This document shows, piece after piece, positions 14,546 through 22,295 of a stretch of 24,830 nt of DNA (position 1 is the first letter of the stretch; each line of letters begins with the position of its first letter). A model generated the notes under the pieces. That model was given only the letters and a program-made list of their open reading frames with translations, had not been told where the DNA came from and did no database searches. The translations under genes were made by a program, and so were the position numbers. The DNA comes from CAZQLE01 sp964593905 (GTDB lineage Bacteria; Chloroflexota; Anaerolineae; Anaerolineales; Anaerolineaceae): contig CAZQLE010000031.1 of NCBI GenBank assembly GCA_964593905.1, positions 1 through 24,830 of the forward strand, given 5' to 3'.

Positions 14546-15337
14546 TCAACTTGATGCGCTGCTGTAAGTGCGCACCGCGCGGCGGAAGAAGGCGCTGGCC
14601 AGCCAGAACAACCCGCCCGCCGCCGCCAGACCCGCAGCTCCCATTATAGGATGCAGCCGCCCTGTCAGCGCCTGGGCGGGCAGGGTGGTGATCATGCCCA
14701 CCGGAATGACCCAGGTGAGCATGCCGCGCAGCCAGCCGGGGTAGACCTGCACCGGGTAGCGCCCCAGTTGAAAGACGGCGTCAAACACCCAGGTGAGGAT
14801 CAGGCCCGGATTGTAAAATGACAGTGCGGTAAAGATCAACAGCACGGCATAGAGTGTGATCAGCCCGGCGCACAGCAGCCCGGCAAACCAGGCCAGCGCG
14901 GCCAGGTTGGGCGGTGTGACTGCGGCGCGCAGTGCGGCGATGAGCACGGCCAGCCCCAGCGCCAGATCGGTCAGCGCGGTCAGCCGCCACTGGCGAAAGG
15001 TGATCAAAAATTGCACGTTCACCGGGCGCACCAGTGCGAAATCAAACTGGCCGCTCCATACTTCCTGTCCCAGCCCGACCAGCATTTCGAGGCTGGGGCC
15101 GATAAACAGACCGCGTACTGCGCTGACGATTAGATACACCCCCAGCAGCGCCAGAGCCGAGGGGAAATCCCAGCCCTGAATGGCGCTGGTGCGGTTATAC
15201 AGGATGCCCAGACCCGCAAAACCGATCGCCAGATTTAAAACCGAATGGAACAGGCTGATTAGAAAATTTTCGCGGTAGGCCAGGTCTTGCAGCGCCGAAG
15301 CGCGGATAAACTGGGCAATCAGACGAAATGGACGCAT
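14546..15337 (-). CDS. ABC-2 type transporter permease (COG3694-like)
   Basis: This 263-aa integral-membrane protein has about six hydrophobic spans and belongs to the ABC-2 permease family seen in exporters. It has the N-terminal basic segment, the segment FDFALVRPVNVQFLI between spans, and YPVQVYPGWLRGMLTWVIPVGMITTLPAQAL near the last spans, typical of the COG3694 group. GGAGG lies seven bases before the ATG, three bases after the preceding permease stop. It is the last gene of an ATPase-permease-permease triad that should form one heteromeric exporter. The transported compound cannot be deduced; related triads are annotated as possible drug or daunorubicin-type exporters. Confidence 0.88.
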   Translation of the reverse strand: MRPFRLIAQFIRASALQDLAYRENFLISLFHSVLNLAIGFAGLGILYNRTSAIQGWDFPSALALLGVYLIVSAVRGLFIGPSLEMLVGLGQEVWSGQFDFALVRPVNVQFLITFRQWRLTALTDLALGLAVLIAALRAAVTPPNLAALAWFAGLLCAGLITLYAVLLIFTALSFYNPGLILTWVFDAVFQLGRYPVQVYPGWLRGMLTWVIPVGMITTLPAQALTGRLHPIMGAAGLAAAGGLFWLASAFFRRAVRTYSSASS

Positions 15338-15340
15338 GGT

Positions 15341-16132
15341 TCAGCCTCCGATGGCGTGGTAGCGTTTTAGGCCGCGTTGCCAGAGCAGCGTGGTGGCTGC
15401 GGCCGCCAGCGCCAGCCAACCGGCCTGAATTAATACCCCGCCCAGCCGTTCAGCCAGAGAGAGGGGTGAGGTGAGCAGCTCAACCGGAAAACCGACCATG
15501 TAGCGGAAGGGCAGCCAGCGCGCTGCGGTTTGCAGCCCCTCGGGCAGCAGCGCGAGCGGGGCGACCACCCCGGCCAGAACAAAGACCAGTGCATCTTGCA
15601 GCGCCAGCAGCGCATCGGCGCGGGTTGACCAGAAGGCCAGCAGCGCCAGCGCACAGCCCCATAGAAAACGCAGCCCCCAGGCCAGCAGCAGCGACAACCC
15701 GAACCAGCCAGCCTGAAGCAGGGTGGGGTGCAGCTCGGGCTGGAGCACCAGCGCGCACAGCGCCGCAACCGGAATGACAAAGGCCAGGGTGACGGTTTTG
15801 CCGGCCGCTTCTGAGGCGACCACGTTCATCAGCGGGGGCAGCGGGCGGGTGAGCCAGAAATTCAACTGCCCCTCCCGGATCATATCTCCCAGGGTCCAGT
15901 TGGCCTGCGCATAGGTGAATTGATTGACCAGGATCAAGACCAGATAATACCCGGCAAAGGTGGCGCGGGTAAAACCGCCCAGCGACTGCTCGCCGGCCGA
16001 GGCTGCCCAGACAAAGTAAGCCGCCAGCGGCGGGAGCATCCAGCCAAAAGCCAGCACAAAAAAGAAGCCGCGATACTGCATCCAACTGGCCCAGGTACTG
16101 CGCACCAGCGCCCAACTTCCGCGCAGGTTCAT
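15341..16132 (-). CDS. ABC-2 type transporter permease (COG4587-like)
   Basis: This 263-aa membrane protein is the first permease of the exporter triad. It has multiple hydrophobic spans, the segment GDMIREGQLNFWLTRPLPPLMNVV between them, and WLPFRYMVGFPVELL before the final spans, typical of COG4587. Its ATG overlaps the ATPase stop by four bases (ATGA), giving translational coupling, and the second permease gene follows after three bases. It probably pairs with that permease in the membrane. Substrate unknown. Confidence 0.88.
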   Translation of the reverse strand: MNLRGSWALVRSTWASWMQYRGFFFVLAFGWMLPPLAAYFVWAASAGEQSLGGFTRATFAGYYLVLILVNQFTYAQANWTLGDMIREGQLNFWLTRPLPPLMNVVASEAAGKTVTLAFVIPVAALCALVLQPELHPTLLQAGWFGLSLLLAWGLRFLWGCALALLAFWSTRADALLALQDALVFVLAGVVAPLALLPEGLQTAARWLPFRYMVGFPVELLTSPLSLAERLGGVLIQAGWLALAAAATTLLWQRGLKRYHAIGG

Positions 16133-17130
16133 AGTCCACCCCCGTGATACACCTGGTCGATGACGGTTTCAATTGGCGCATCGGCGACCGAGAGGTCGAA
16201 CACGGGCAGCGTATCCAACAGGTGGGCGGTGGCGCGGGCCGTTTCGCTGCGCGGAATGCGCAGGGTGAGCTGATGGCCGTCGTGGTCGGCCAGTTCGCTT
16301 CCGCCGGGGAGGCCGGCGGCAATTTCGGCCGTGGAGAGTGGGCGGTCTAACTGGCAGTGGATTTCTTTGTAGGGAATGACCCGGTGGGTCAGGGCGGTCA
16401 GGCTGCCGTCGTAGATGAGACGGCCTTCTTTAAGCAGCAACACCCGCTCACACAGCGCGGTCAGATCGGCCATGGTGTGGCTGGTCAACAGCACCGCCGC
16501 CCCGCTGCGCTCGCTGGTTTCGGCGATGAAGCGCCGCAGCCGAATCTGCACCGAGACATCCAGTCCCAGGGTGGGCTCGTCCAGAAAAAGCACGCGCGGG
16601 TTGTGCAGCAGCCCGGCGGTGAGTTCGCACTTCATGCGTTCACCCAGCGAGAGGTTGCGCACCGGGCGGTTCAGCACATCGCTCAGGTCAAGCATCTCGG
16701 TCAGGGCTTCGATTCGCTGCTCCAGTTCGCGGTGGGGGATGCGGTAGATCTCGGCCAGCACGCGGAAGGTATCCAGCGGGGGGATATCCCACAACATCTG
16801 GCTTTTATTGCCCAGAATGACGCTGATGCTGCGCAGAAATTCGGGCTGGCGCCGGCCGGGGATGAACCCGTTAACCTGCGCGCTGCCGCCGCCGGGTTCG
16901 AGCAGCCCGGCCAGCATTTTGATGGTGGTGGTTTTGCCCGCGCCGTTGGGGCCGATCAGCCCCACCCGTTCTCCGGGGGCGATGGAAAAACTCACCGGGT
17001 GCAGCGCTGTGACAGCGCGGTAGCGGCGGTGAAATAAGCTGCGAAATGCCTGGCGGAGTCCGGGCTCGCGTTCGTGGACCTGATAGGTTTTGGTCAGCCG
17101 GTGAACTTCGACACTGGGGGGTTGTACCAT
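16129..17130 (-). CDS. ABC-2 exporter ATP-binding protein (COG4586-like)
   Basis: This 333-aa cytoplasmic ATPase drives the two permeases that follow. Motifs are Walker A GPNGAGKTT (60-68), Q-loop Gln111 in GNKSQMLWDIP, signature LSLGERMK (160-167), Walker B VLFLDEPT (180-187) and switch histidine H218. The GNKSQMLWDIPPLD stretch and long N-terminal part before Walker A are typical of the COG4586 group. The ATG at 17130 with AAGGA at good spacing is preferred over an in-frame GTG at 17157. About 120 bases separate it from the tandem-MerR gene upstream, and that gap holds a dyad that may control expression. The exported compound is unknown. Confidence 0.93.
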   Translation of the reverse strand: MVQPPSVEVHRLTKTYQVHEREPGLRQAFRSLFHRRYRAVTALHPVSFSIAPGERVGLIGPNGAGKTTTIKMLAGLLEPGGGSAQVNGFIPGRRQPEFLRSISVILGNKSQMLWDIPPLDTFRVLAEIYRIPHRELEQRIEALTEMLDLSDVLNRPVRNLSLGERMKCELTAGLLHNPRVLFLDEPTLGLDVSVQIRLRRFIAETSERSGAAVLLTSHTMADLTALCERVLLLKEGRLIYDGSLTALTHRVIPYKEIHCQLDRPLSTAEIAAGLPGGSELADHDGHQLTLRIPRSETARATAHLLDTLPVFDLSVADAPIETVIDQVYHGGGL

Positions 17131-17210
17131 TTTTGATCCTTGTAGAAGAGTTTCCACAACAGCCCGGCCATCCTGGAGAAGATTTTACCCGGACGGCCTG
17201 AGTCGTTCTG

Positions 17211-17233
17211 TGTTCTACTTTTATGGTACAACA
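17211..17233. promoter_or_regulatory. Dyad upstream of the ABC-2 exporter, possible MerR operator
   Basis: On the minus strand TGTTGTAC-N7-GTAGAACA has 8-bp arms with 7 of 8 pairs, centred at 17222. Size and symmetry resemble MerR-family operators, and the tandem-MerR gene lies 20 bp away. However, I could not place convincing -35/-10 boxes around it. A second inverted repeat (17166-17173 with 17191-17198, one G-T pair) lies in the leader. Confidence 0.4.
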
Positions 17234-17252
17234 GTGGTGCGCAAATGGAGGG

Positions 17253-18014
17253 TTAGCTGGCTGTTTCGGCTGCGATGCGCGCTTCCATCAAGCAGATTAA
17301 TTCTTCTGCCCGGTCCACTTGATCGATCAGGGTGGTCAACCAGCGGTCAGAGGCCATATAAATATCTTCATCGGGGGTGGGGGTGTCGAGCAAATCGCGC
17401 AGTCCTTCGGTCTGACCCTGATCGAAGCGGGTTAACATGCGTAAAATTGCCATTGGGCTGTAGCCTGCGGTGCGCAACATGCGGATTATGCGCAGGCGGT
17501 CAATTTCTGCTGCGCCATACTGGCGATATCTATTCCCCGGATCACGCGGGACGCGAACCAACCCGTTGGCCTCCCAGTTGCGCAGCATGTCGATGCTGAC
17601 ACCCAGTTGGCGGGCGGCGGCGCGGATGAGTATTTTAGGCTGGTCAGGGGTGGCTGAACGGCGCTGCGCCCACTGTTCCAGGGTGTGGGCGGCTTCTTCG
17701 GCCTGCGCCAGTTCTTCTTGAACGATTTCGCGATGCTGAAAAACCAGTTCACGCGCGCGCGCCAGGTCGCCGCCGGCCGAAACTTTAACCAGGGTCATGG
17801 CCGAACGGCGGATGGCGCGGCCGGGCCACTGAGAATTTAACGCCTTGCGCGCCAGCCGCATTTGCGCCAGGTGAACCGGGGTGTAGAGCCGGTAACCCAC
17901 CGCATTGCGCTGCACCGGCGGCAGCAGCCCCCATTCCTCATACAACCGCACGGTGTTGGGGTGACAGCCCACATCGCGGGCTATTTTTGTGGCGCTTAGA
18001 CCTTTGTATGGCAT
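17253..18014 (-). CDS. Transcriptional regulator with two MerR-type DNA-binding domains
   Basis: This 253-aa protein has a first MerR winged helix at about 5-60 (SATKIARDVGCHPNTVRLYEEWGLLPP). A helical, probably coiled-coil segment follows (83-117, rich in Glu/Ala), then a second MerR domain at about 128-195 (RAAARQLGVSIDMLRNWEANGLV...NRYRQYGAAEIDRLRIIRML). The tail is about 55 residues with no recognisable ligand-binding domain and no MerR-type metal cysteines. Ordinary MerR proteins have a single DNA-binding domain and dimerise through the coiled coil. There is no clear ribosome-binding site before the ATG. It lies between pyrH and the ABC-2 exporter on the same strand and is the likely regulator of that exporter (inference). 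Confidence 0.85.
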   Translation of the reverse strand: MPYKGLSATKIARDVGCHPNTVRLYEEWGLLPPVQRNAVGYRLYTPVHLAQMRLARKALNSQWPGRAIRRSAMTLVKVSAGGDLARARELVFQHREIVQEELAQAEEAAHTLEQWAQRRSATPDQPKILIRAAARQLGVSIDMLRNWEANGLVRVPRDPGNRYRQYGAAEIDRLRIIRMLRTAGYSPMAILRMLTRFDQGQTEGLRDLLDTPTPDEDIYMASDRWLTTLIDQVDRAEELICLMEARIAAETAS

Positions 18015-18078
18015 GGTTGTTTAAATAATAAAGGCGGATGCATTGCTTTCTACACCCACCTTGGATTGAAAGATTGAA

Positions 18079-18792
18079 TTAATCGACCAGGGTGCCGACC
18101 GGTTTGCCAAACAACGCATCCCGCAGTGCGGCGGGGTCCCACAGGTTGAGCACCAGAATGGGCAGCTTGTTTTCCATGCACAGTGAGATGGCGGTTGAAT
18201 CCATTACGCCGAGTTGGCGGTTCAGTGTCTCGATATAGCTTAGATGGTCAAAACGTACTGCGTTGTCGTTTTTCTTGGGGTCCATGTCGTAGACACCATC
18301 CACCTTGGTGGCTTTAATCAACACATCGGCTTCCATTTCCATCGCGCGCAGTGCGGCTGCGGTGTCGGTGGAAAAGTATGGATTGCCCGTGCCGCCGCCG
18401 AAAATGACCACGCGGCCTTTTTCCATATGGCGAATGGCACGACGGCGAATATAGGGTTCGGCGACGGAGCGCATTTCGATGGCCGACTGAACGCGGGTGA
18501 CCACACCCAGGCTTTCCAGTGAGTCCATCAGCGCCAGGGCATTCATAACGGTGGCCAGCATGCCCATATAGTCTGCGTTCGCGCGATCCATCCCCATTTC
18601 AAGCCCCACCCGACCGCGCCAGAGGTTGCCGGCGCCGATCACAATGGCTACATCCACACCCAGTTCGCGAATTTCTTTAACCCTTTCTGCAATTGCCAGC
18701 GCAGCGGTGGGGTCGATGCCGCTTCCGCCCTGGGGGGCCAGGGCTTCGCCGCTGAGTTTGAGCAGAACACGGTGATATTTTAGACTTTCCAT
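18079..18792 (-). CDS. pyrH: UMP kinase (uridylate kinase)
   Basis: This 237-aa cytoplasmic enzyme of the amino-acid-kinase fold phosphorylates UMP to UDP with ATP and is hexameric and GTP-activated in many bacteria. Motifs visible are LKLSGEAL (11-18), GAGNLWRGR (53-61), DYMGMLATVMNALAL (74-88), FGGGTGNPYFSTDTAAALRA (131-150) and DGVYDMDP (165-172). Length matches the family (about 240). AAGGAG lies six bases before the ATG. It has its own -10 box, since a terminator separates it from tsf. Ribosome recycling factor (frr), which usually follows pyrH, is not here; the next gene is the MerR-type regulator. Confidence 0.96.
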   Translation of the reverse strand: MESLKYHRVLLKLSGEALAPQGGSGIDPTAALAIAERVKEIRELGVDVAIVIGAGNLWRGRVGLEMGMDRANADYMGMLATVMNALALMDSLESLGVVTRVQSAIEMRSVAEPYIRRRAIRHMEKGRVVIFGGGTGNPYFSTDTAAALRAMEMEADVLIKATKVDGVYDMDPKKNDNAVRFDHLSYIETLNRQLGVMDSTAISLCMENKLPILVLNLWDPAALRDALFGKPVGTLVD

Positions 18793-18825
18793 GCCATCTC
18801 CTTACAAAAAAGTTCATCCACAGTA

Positions 18826-18831
18826 ATTATA
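18826..18831 (-). promoter_or_regulatory. -10 box of the pyrH promoter
   Basis: On the minus strand a perfect TATAAT lies about 35 bases before the pyrH ATG. No convincing -35 box is found 16-18 bases upstream. Downstream of the tsf terminator, it gives pyrH an independent start. Confidence 0.5.
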
Positions 18832-18910
18832 CAGTAATGTTTTTCGGCGAGAGGTTGAACCCCCACCACAAATTCACTCAAAATGCCATCAAGCGGGTTG
18901 ATCTATCTCT

Positions 18911-18945
18911 AAAAAAAAGCCAACCGGTTTGCCGGTTGGCTTTTT
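18911..18945 (-). terminator. Rho-independent terminator after tsf
   Basis: GCCAACCGG (18919-18927) and CCGGTTGGC (18932-18940) form a perfect 9-bp stem with a 4-base loop. On the minus strand eight T follow. A and T runs extend the stem on both sides, so it could also act on the plus strand. Confidence 0.92.
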
Positions 18946-18957
18946 GCGTTCAATAGA

Positions 18958-19581
18958 TTACTCTGCCGCTGGTTCTTCTTCAGCGGTTGTCTCACCCAGC
19001 GCCCAACGGGCGAAGCGGCGCACAACAATGCTTTCGCCGAGCACAACGATATTCTGGTTGATCAGTTCCTGCACCGAGATTGATTCATCGCGGATGTAGG
19101 GCTGGCGAACAAGGACAAATTCGTCTTTGTATTTCTTGATCGCGCCTTCAACAATGCGGGGAATGATCTCTTCTTTTTTGCCTTCTTCGCGTGCGCGAGC
19201 GGCGGCGATTTTGCCTTCGTGTTCAAGCACTGCTGCGGGGATATCTTCTTCTTTGATATAGGTGGGAGCCGTCGCAGCAATTTGCAGCGCCAGTTCGTGC
19301 GCCAGTTTGCGGAAAGCTTCAGAGCGGCCGACAAAATCGGTTTCGGCATTCAGTTCCAACATCACACCCACGCGGCCATTGCCGTGGGCATAGAGTTCGA
19401 CTACGCCTTCCGATGCCTTGCGGGCAGAGCGTTTGGCAGCCGTGGCCAGGCCTTTTTCGCGCAGAAAATCGAGGGCAGCTTTCAGATCGCCGTTGGACTG
19501 CTCGAGCGCCTTGCGGCAGTCGAGGATGCCGGCGCCGGTCTGCTCGCGGAGTTGTTTGATCATTTCGGTCGTAATAGCCAT
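18958..19581 (-). CDS. tsf: Elongation factor Ts
   Basis: This 207-aa cytoplasmic nucleotide-exchange factor releases GDP from EF-Tu. The N-terminal UBA-like domain (AITTEMIKQLREQTGAGILDCRKAL) is followed by the core with the conserved TDFV (81-84) that contacts EF-Tu. It is much shorter than E. coli EF-Ts (283 aa) and close to the Thermus type (196 aa), so one of the two core subdomains is absent, as in other short forms. A Glu-rich tail ends the protein. AAGAGGA precedes the ATG, 47 bp after the rpsB stop, and a strong terminator follows 13 bp beyond the stop. Confidence 0.96.
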   Translation of the reverse strand: MAITTEMIKQLREQTGAGILDCRKALEQSNGDLKAALDFLREKGLATAAKRSARKASEGVVELYAHGNGRVGVMLELNAETDFVGRSEAFRKLAHELALQIAATAPTYIKEEDIPAAVLEHEGKIAAARAREEGKKEEIIPRIVEGAIKKYKDEFVLVRQPYIRDESISVQELINQNIVVLGESIVVRRFARWALGETTAEEEPAAE

Positions 19582-19628
19582 GCTTTGATTCCTCTTATCC
19601 TAATTTCAATCCGGTTCCAACGCGAGGA

Positions 19629-20480
19629 TTATTCCTCGCCCTCTTCAACCTTGCCGCCCAGTTTGGCGAGGGTGGATTCACCCAGCAAGTCTTTGTCTTC
19701 CAGCTCGGGAACTGCTTCAAAGCGCGGGCGGCTGACGGGTTTTGCAACCTGTTTGGCTTCGGCCGCAGCTTCGGCTTCCATATCGTCATCTTTGCGCATG
19801 GCTTTGCCTTCGAGAACGGCATCAGCAACTTTGCCAACCAGCAGTTTGATGGCGCGGATGGCATCATCATTGGAGGGGATGACAAAGTCTACGTTGCGCG
19901 GGTCGCAGTTGGTGTCGACCAGGGCGATGATGGGAATTTGTTTGACATTGGCTTCGTGAATGGCGGTTTCTTCGCGGCTCACGTCGACCAGGAAGATCAA
20001 TTCGGGCAGGCGCTTCATGCTGCGCACACCGCTCAGGCGAATCTCGAGGCGTTTGATTTCGCGCTCGATCATCAGGCCTTCTTTTTTGGTCAGCCGGTGA
20101 ATTTCGCCGGTATCGCGCATCTTTTCGAGGCGTTCCAGCTCGGTAATACGCTGATAGATGGTGCTCCAGTTGGTGAGCATGCCGCCCAGCCAGCGTTCGG
20201 TCACATAGGGCATGCCGCAGCGAACCGCTTCTTCTTTCACGGTTTCTTGCGCCTGGCGCTTGGTGCCAACAAACAGAACGGCGCCGCCCTTTTGGACGGT
20301 ATCGCGGACCAGATTGTAAGCGCTGTTCAGCGACTTAACGGTCTGCTGCAGGTCAATGATGTGGATGCCGTTGCGTTCGGTGAAGATATAGGGCTTCATG
20401 CCCGGGTGCCACTTGTTGGTGCGGTGGCCGAAATGGACGCCGCTCTCGAGGAGCGCTTTCATAGAAACAACACTTGCCAT
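19629..20480 (-). CDS. rpsB: 30S ribosomal protein S2
   Basis: This 283-aa protein of the small ribosomal subunit shows the family signatures: MKALLESGVHFGHRTNKWHPGMKPYI (7-32), FVGTKRQAQE (70-79), and WLGGMLTNW (97-105). The core ends around residue 228. A ~55-residue acidic, low-complexity tail follows (DDDMEAEAAAEAKQ... to GEE), which is an extension common in some phyla. AAGGAG lies seven bases before the ATG at 20480. An in-frame upstream reading would add 43 residues, but these are the structured leader, not protein. It is co-transcribed with tsf from the promoter at 20597-20625 and is likely autoregulated by S2 binding to its leader (inference). Confidence 0.97.
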   Translation of the reverse strand: MASVVSMKALLESGVHFGHRTNKWHPGMKPYIFTERNGIHIIDLQQTVKSLNSAYNLVRDTVQKGGAVLFVGTKRQAQETVKEEAVRCGMPYVTERWLGGMLTNWSTIYQRITELERLEKMRDTGEIHRLTKKEGLMIEREIKRLEIRLSGVRSMKRLPELIFLVDVSREETAIHEANVKQIPIIALVDTNCDPRNVDFVIPSNDDAIRAIKLLVGKVADAVLEGKAMRKDDDMEAEAAAEAKQVAKPVSRPRFEAVPELEDKDLLGESTLAKLGGKVEEGEE

Positions 20481-20506
20481 TTGAAACTCCTTTTGCGTTA
20501 TGCCTC

Positions 20507-20570
20507 CGCTCTCGTCATCCCAGACCTTCACCCCGGCGATCCGGGGCACGCCCGGTTTGGTCGGAGAGCG
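20507..20570 (-). promoter_or_regulatory. Structured 5' leader of rpsB, possible S2 autoregulatory element
   Basis: Three nested perfect helices fit in 64 bases: CGCTCTC (20507-20513) with GAGAGCG (20564-20570), GACC (20523-20526) with GGTC (20559-20562), and CCCCGG (20531-20536) with CCGGGG (20541-20546). Ribosomal protein S2 is known to control rpsB through leader RNA in other bacteria. This fold does not obviously match the E. coli motif, so it is a candidate only. Confidence 0.5.
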
Positions 20571-20596
20571 TGTGAAATGGGTTTTTAAACCATCGA

Positions 20597-20625
20597 ATTC
20601 TATCACAGGGTCAGGGGTTCGTAAA
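20597..20625 (-). promoter_or_regulatory. Promoter of rpsB-tsf
   Basis: On the minus strand TTTACG (20625-20620), a 17-base spacer and TAGAAT (20602-20597, 5 of 6) form a good promoter. Transcription would begin near 20590, about 20 bases before the structured leader. Confidence 0.7.
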
Positions 20626-20816
20626 GTGTGAGTTTTACACCCGCCAGGGTTTACTCTGGCGCGGGGGCGGTTGAAGACCCACCCCGGCCCTTCATGACGG
20701 CCTCGGGCAATGGTTAACTTTGCTATTCTGTAATCCGCTCAGCAGATCTTCAGCGGTAAAATCCATTTGGGCAACACCTTATTTCTTATTCTTTAATGTT
20801 CCAGTGAGGACCCAGC

Positions 20817-20951
20817 ATGAAATTTCCAACGAAGACCGGGTTATCTTTTTCGCTCAGTGAAGATTGGCTGGCAGTTTTAATTGCCTTTGTGATCATTGTT
20901 CTGTCTGTGGCCGGCGTATTGGGGCCAGCGGGCATTCCGGTTGGTTTTTAG
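20817..20951 (+). CDS. Small single-span membrane protein (44 aa) before the YeiH-type transporter
   Basis: An ATG with GAGGA six bases upstream opens a 44-codon frame: a soluble N-terminus of ~14 residues, then SEDWLAVLIAFVIIVLSVAGVLG, one membrane-spanning helix, and a short tail. The SEDWLAV pattern at the start of the helix resembles, from memory, the N-terminal helix of longer YeiH-family proteins, which begin with an EDWWAVW-like segment. Here that helix is a separate ORF in a different frame, ending 13 bases before the transporter start. It may be a split-off subunit of the transporter, or the remains of a frameshifted N-terminus. Both ORFs have their own ribosome-binding sites, which favours a true small protein. 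Confidence 0.6.
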   Translation: MKFPTKTGLSFSLSEDWLAVLIAFVIIVLSVAGVLGPAGIPVGF

Positions 20952-20964
20952 CGAGGGTATGCAA

Positions 20965-22035
20965 ATGACAAAAACCCCCGAAAAAAACACAATCTCTGCC
21001 CAAACGGTGCGCCTGAACGCACTGGCCGGCTGGCTGACCGTGGCGCTTCTGGCGCTGGCGGCCTGGGCCCTCACCCGCGCTGTTTATGCGGTCACTCTGC
21101 CGCTGGGGATCCCCGGAAAAGCATTGGAATATCCATTGTGGGGCGCGGTGCTTGGGGTGGCGGGTAATCTGGTGCTGCGCCTGCTCGGGCTGCGCCAAAA
21201 AATTCAGGCCGGAATTCGCACCGAATTGTTTTTGAAAATTGGCCTCGTGCTGCTGGGCGCAGGCATTAACCTGAGCCTGTTGGTCTCAACCGCCGGCGGC
21301 GCGGTGATTCAGGCGTTGATTATGATCACCTGTGTGTTCTTCTTCAGCTTCTGGGTGGCCGGAAAATTTGGGCTGGATGACCGGCTGCGCGCGGTGATGG
21401 CGACGGCCCTTTCAGTGTGCGGTGTTTCGGCGGCCATTGCGGCTGCGGGCGCGGTTGCGGCGCGCAAAGAGCAGGTGACCTATGTCACCACGCTGGTGAT
21501 TCTGGTTGCCCTGCCGATGATGGTGTTAACCCCGCTGGTGGCTCAGGCGTTGCATCTCAGCCAGCCGGTGGCTGGGGCGTGGTTTGGCGGCAATATCGAC
21601 ACCACCGCGGCGGTGATTGGGGCGGGGACGCTGTATGGCGAACAGGCGCAAAAGACGGCCTCGGTGGTTAAGGCCACCCAGAATGCGTTGATCGGGGTGG
21701 TGGCCTTTTTGCTGGCCGTGTATGCCGCACGCAAAAACAGCGGCGAGAAGCCGGGGCCACACCTGATCTGGGCCCGCTTTCCCAAGTTTGTGATCGGTTT
21801 TGTGTTGGCTTCGGTATTGTTCTCGCTGGGTTGGATCGATGGCGGCAAAGGCACTGCGCTGGATGCCCTTAAGAACTGGGCGTTTTTGCTGGCCTTTGTG
21901 TGCATGGGACTGGATCTTTCTTTTAAAGACCTGAAAACGATGGGCTGGCGCCCGGTGGCCGTGTTCTTGCTGGCGACGGTGTTCAACACCCTGCTGGCGC
22001 TGGGGGTCTCTTCTCTGCTGTTTGGCGGGGCATAG
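20965..22035 (+). CDS. YeiH family transporter (putative sulfate exporter family, COG2855)
   Basis: This 356-aa integral-membrane protein has about ten hydrophobic spans. Family-typical segments are CGVSAAIAA (152-160), GGNIDTTAAVIGAG (208-221) and VKATQN (235-240). The family is annotated as a putative sulfate exporter, but the transported molecule is not well established. The ATG at 20965 is preferred over that at 20959 because GAGGG lies seven bases before it. It follows the 44-aa single-span ORF in the same direction and a strong terminator lies 24 bp beyond its stop. Whether the two proteins assemble is unknown. Confidence 0.9.
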   Translation: MTKTPEKNTISAQTVRLNALAGWLTVALLALAAWALTRAVYAVTLPLGIPGKALEYPLWGAVLGVAGNLVLRLLGLRQKIQAGIRTELFLKIGLVLLGAGINLSLLVSTAGGAVIQALIMITCVFFFSFWVAGKFGLDDRLRAVMATALSVCGVSAAIAAAGAVAARKEQVTYVTTLVILVALPMMVLTPLVAQALHLSQPVAGAWFGGNIDTTAAVIGAGTLYGEQAQKTASVVKATQNALIGVVAFLLAVYAARKNSGEKPGPHLIWARFPKFVIGFVLASVLFSLGWIDGGKGTALDALKNWAFLLAFVCMGLDLSFKDLKTMGWRPVAVFLLATVFNTLLALGVSSLLFGGA

Positions 22036-22058
22036 CATTTTTTGCTTTTTGAAGCTTT

Positions 22059-22089
22059 AAGGGTGAACCCCAGACGGTTCACCCTTTTT
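22059..22089 (+). terminator. Rho-independent terminator after the YeiH-type gene
   Basis: AAGGGTGAACC (22059-22069) pairs perfectly over 11 bp with GGTTCACCCTT (22076-22086) around a 6-base loop. The T run covers 22085-22089. Confidence 0.93.
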
Positions 22090-22295
22090 GTTTGCCAGAA
22101 TAGCTCTTTTGTTTTTTAAATATATTACACTAATATTATAAAAATTAGCGTATTATATAAGAGACCCTTTCAGGAAGATGCCATTTCAGCCCTGATCGGT
22201 CGGGTCGGGTGGCCGTGTTGCGGTGGGATCGAGCAAAAAATATGCGGCATGGCCTGATTTGTTCTGTGTGAAAACCCCATAAGGAGGCTGTCGAT
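22090..22295 (+). promoter_or_regulatory. AT-rich upstream region of the branched-chain dehydrogenase operon
   Basis: Bases 22115-22160 are strongly AT-rich (TTTAAATATATTACAC and TATTATATAA) in a GC-rich genome, so the operon promoter probably lies here, with TATTAT at 22151-22156 as a -10 candidate. I could not match it to a good -35 box. The leader to the start is about 130 bases with the strong ribosome-binding site AAGGAGG at 22281-22287. Confidence 0.45.

Noticed and set aside
20481..20606. A 42-43-residue N-terminal extension of ribosomal protein S2
   Set aside because: These codons are the structured leader. The family start, with AAGGAG before it, is at 20480.
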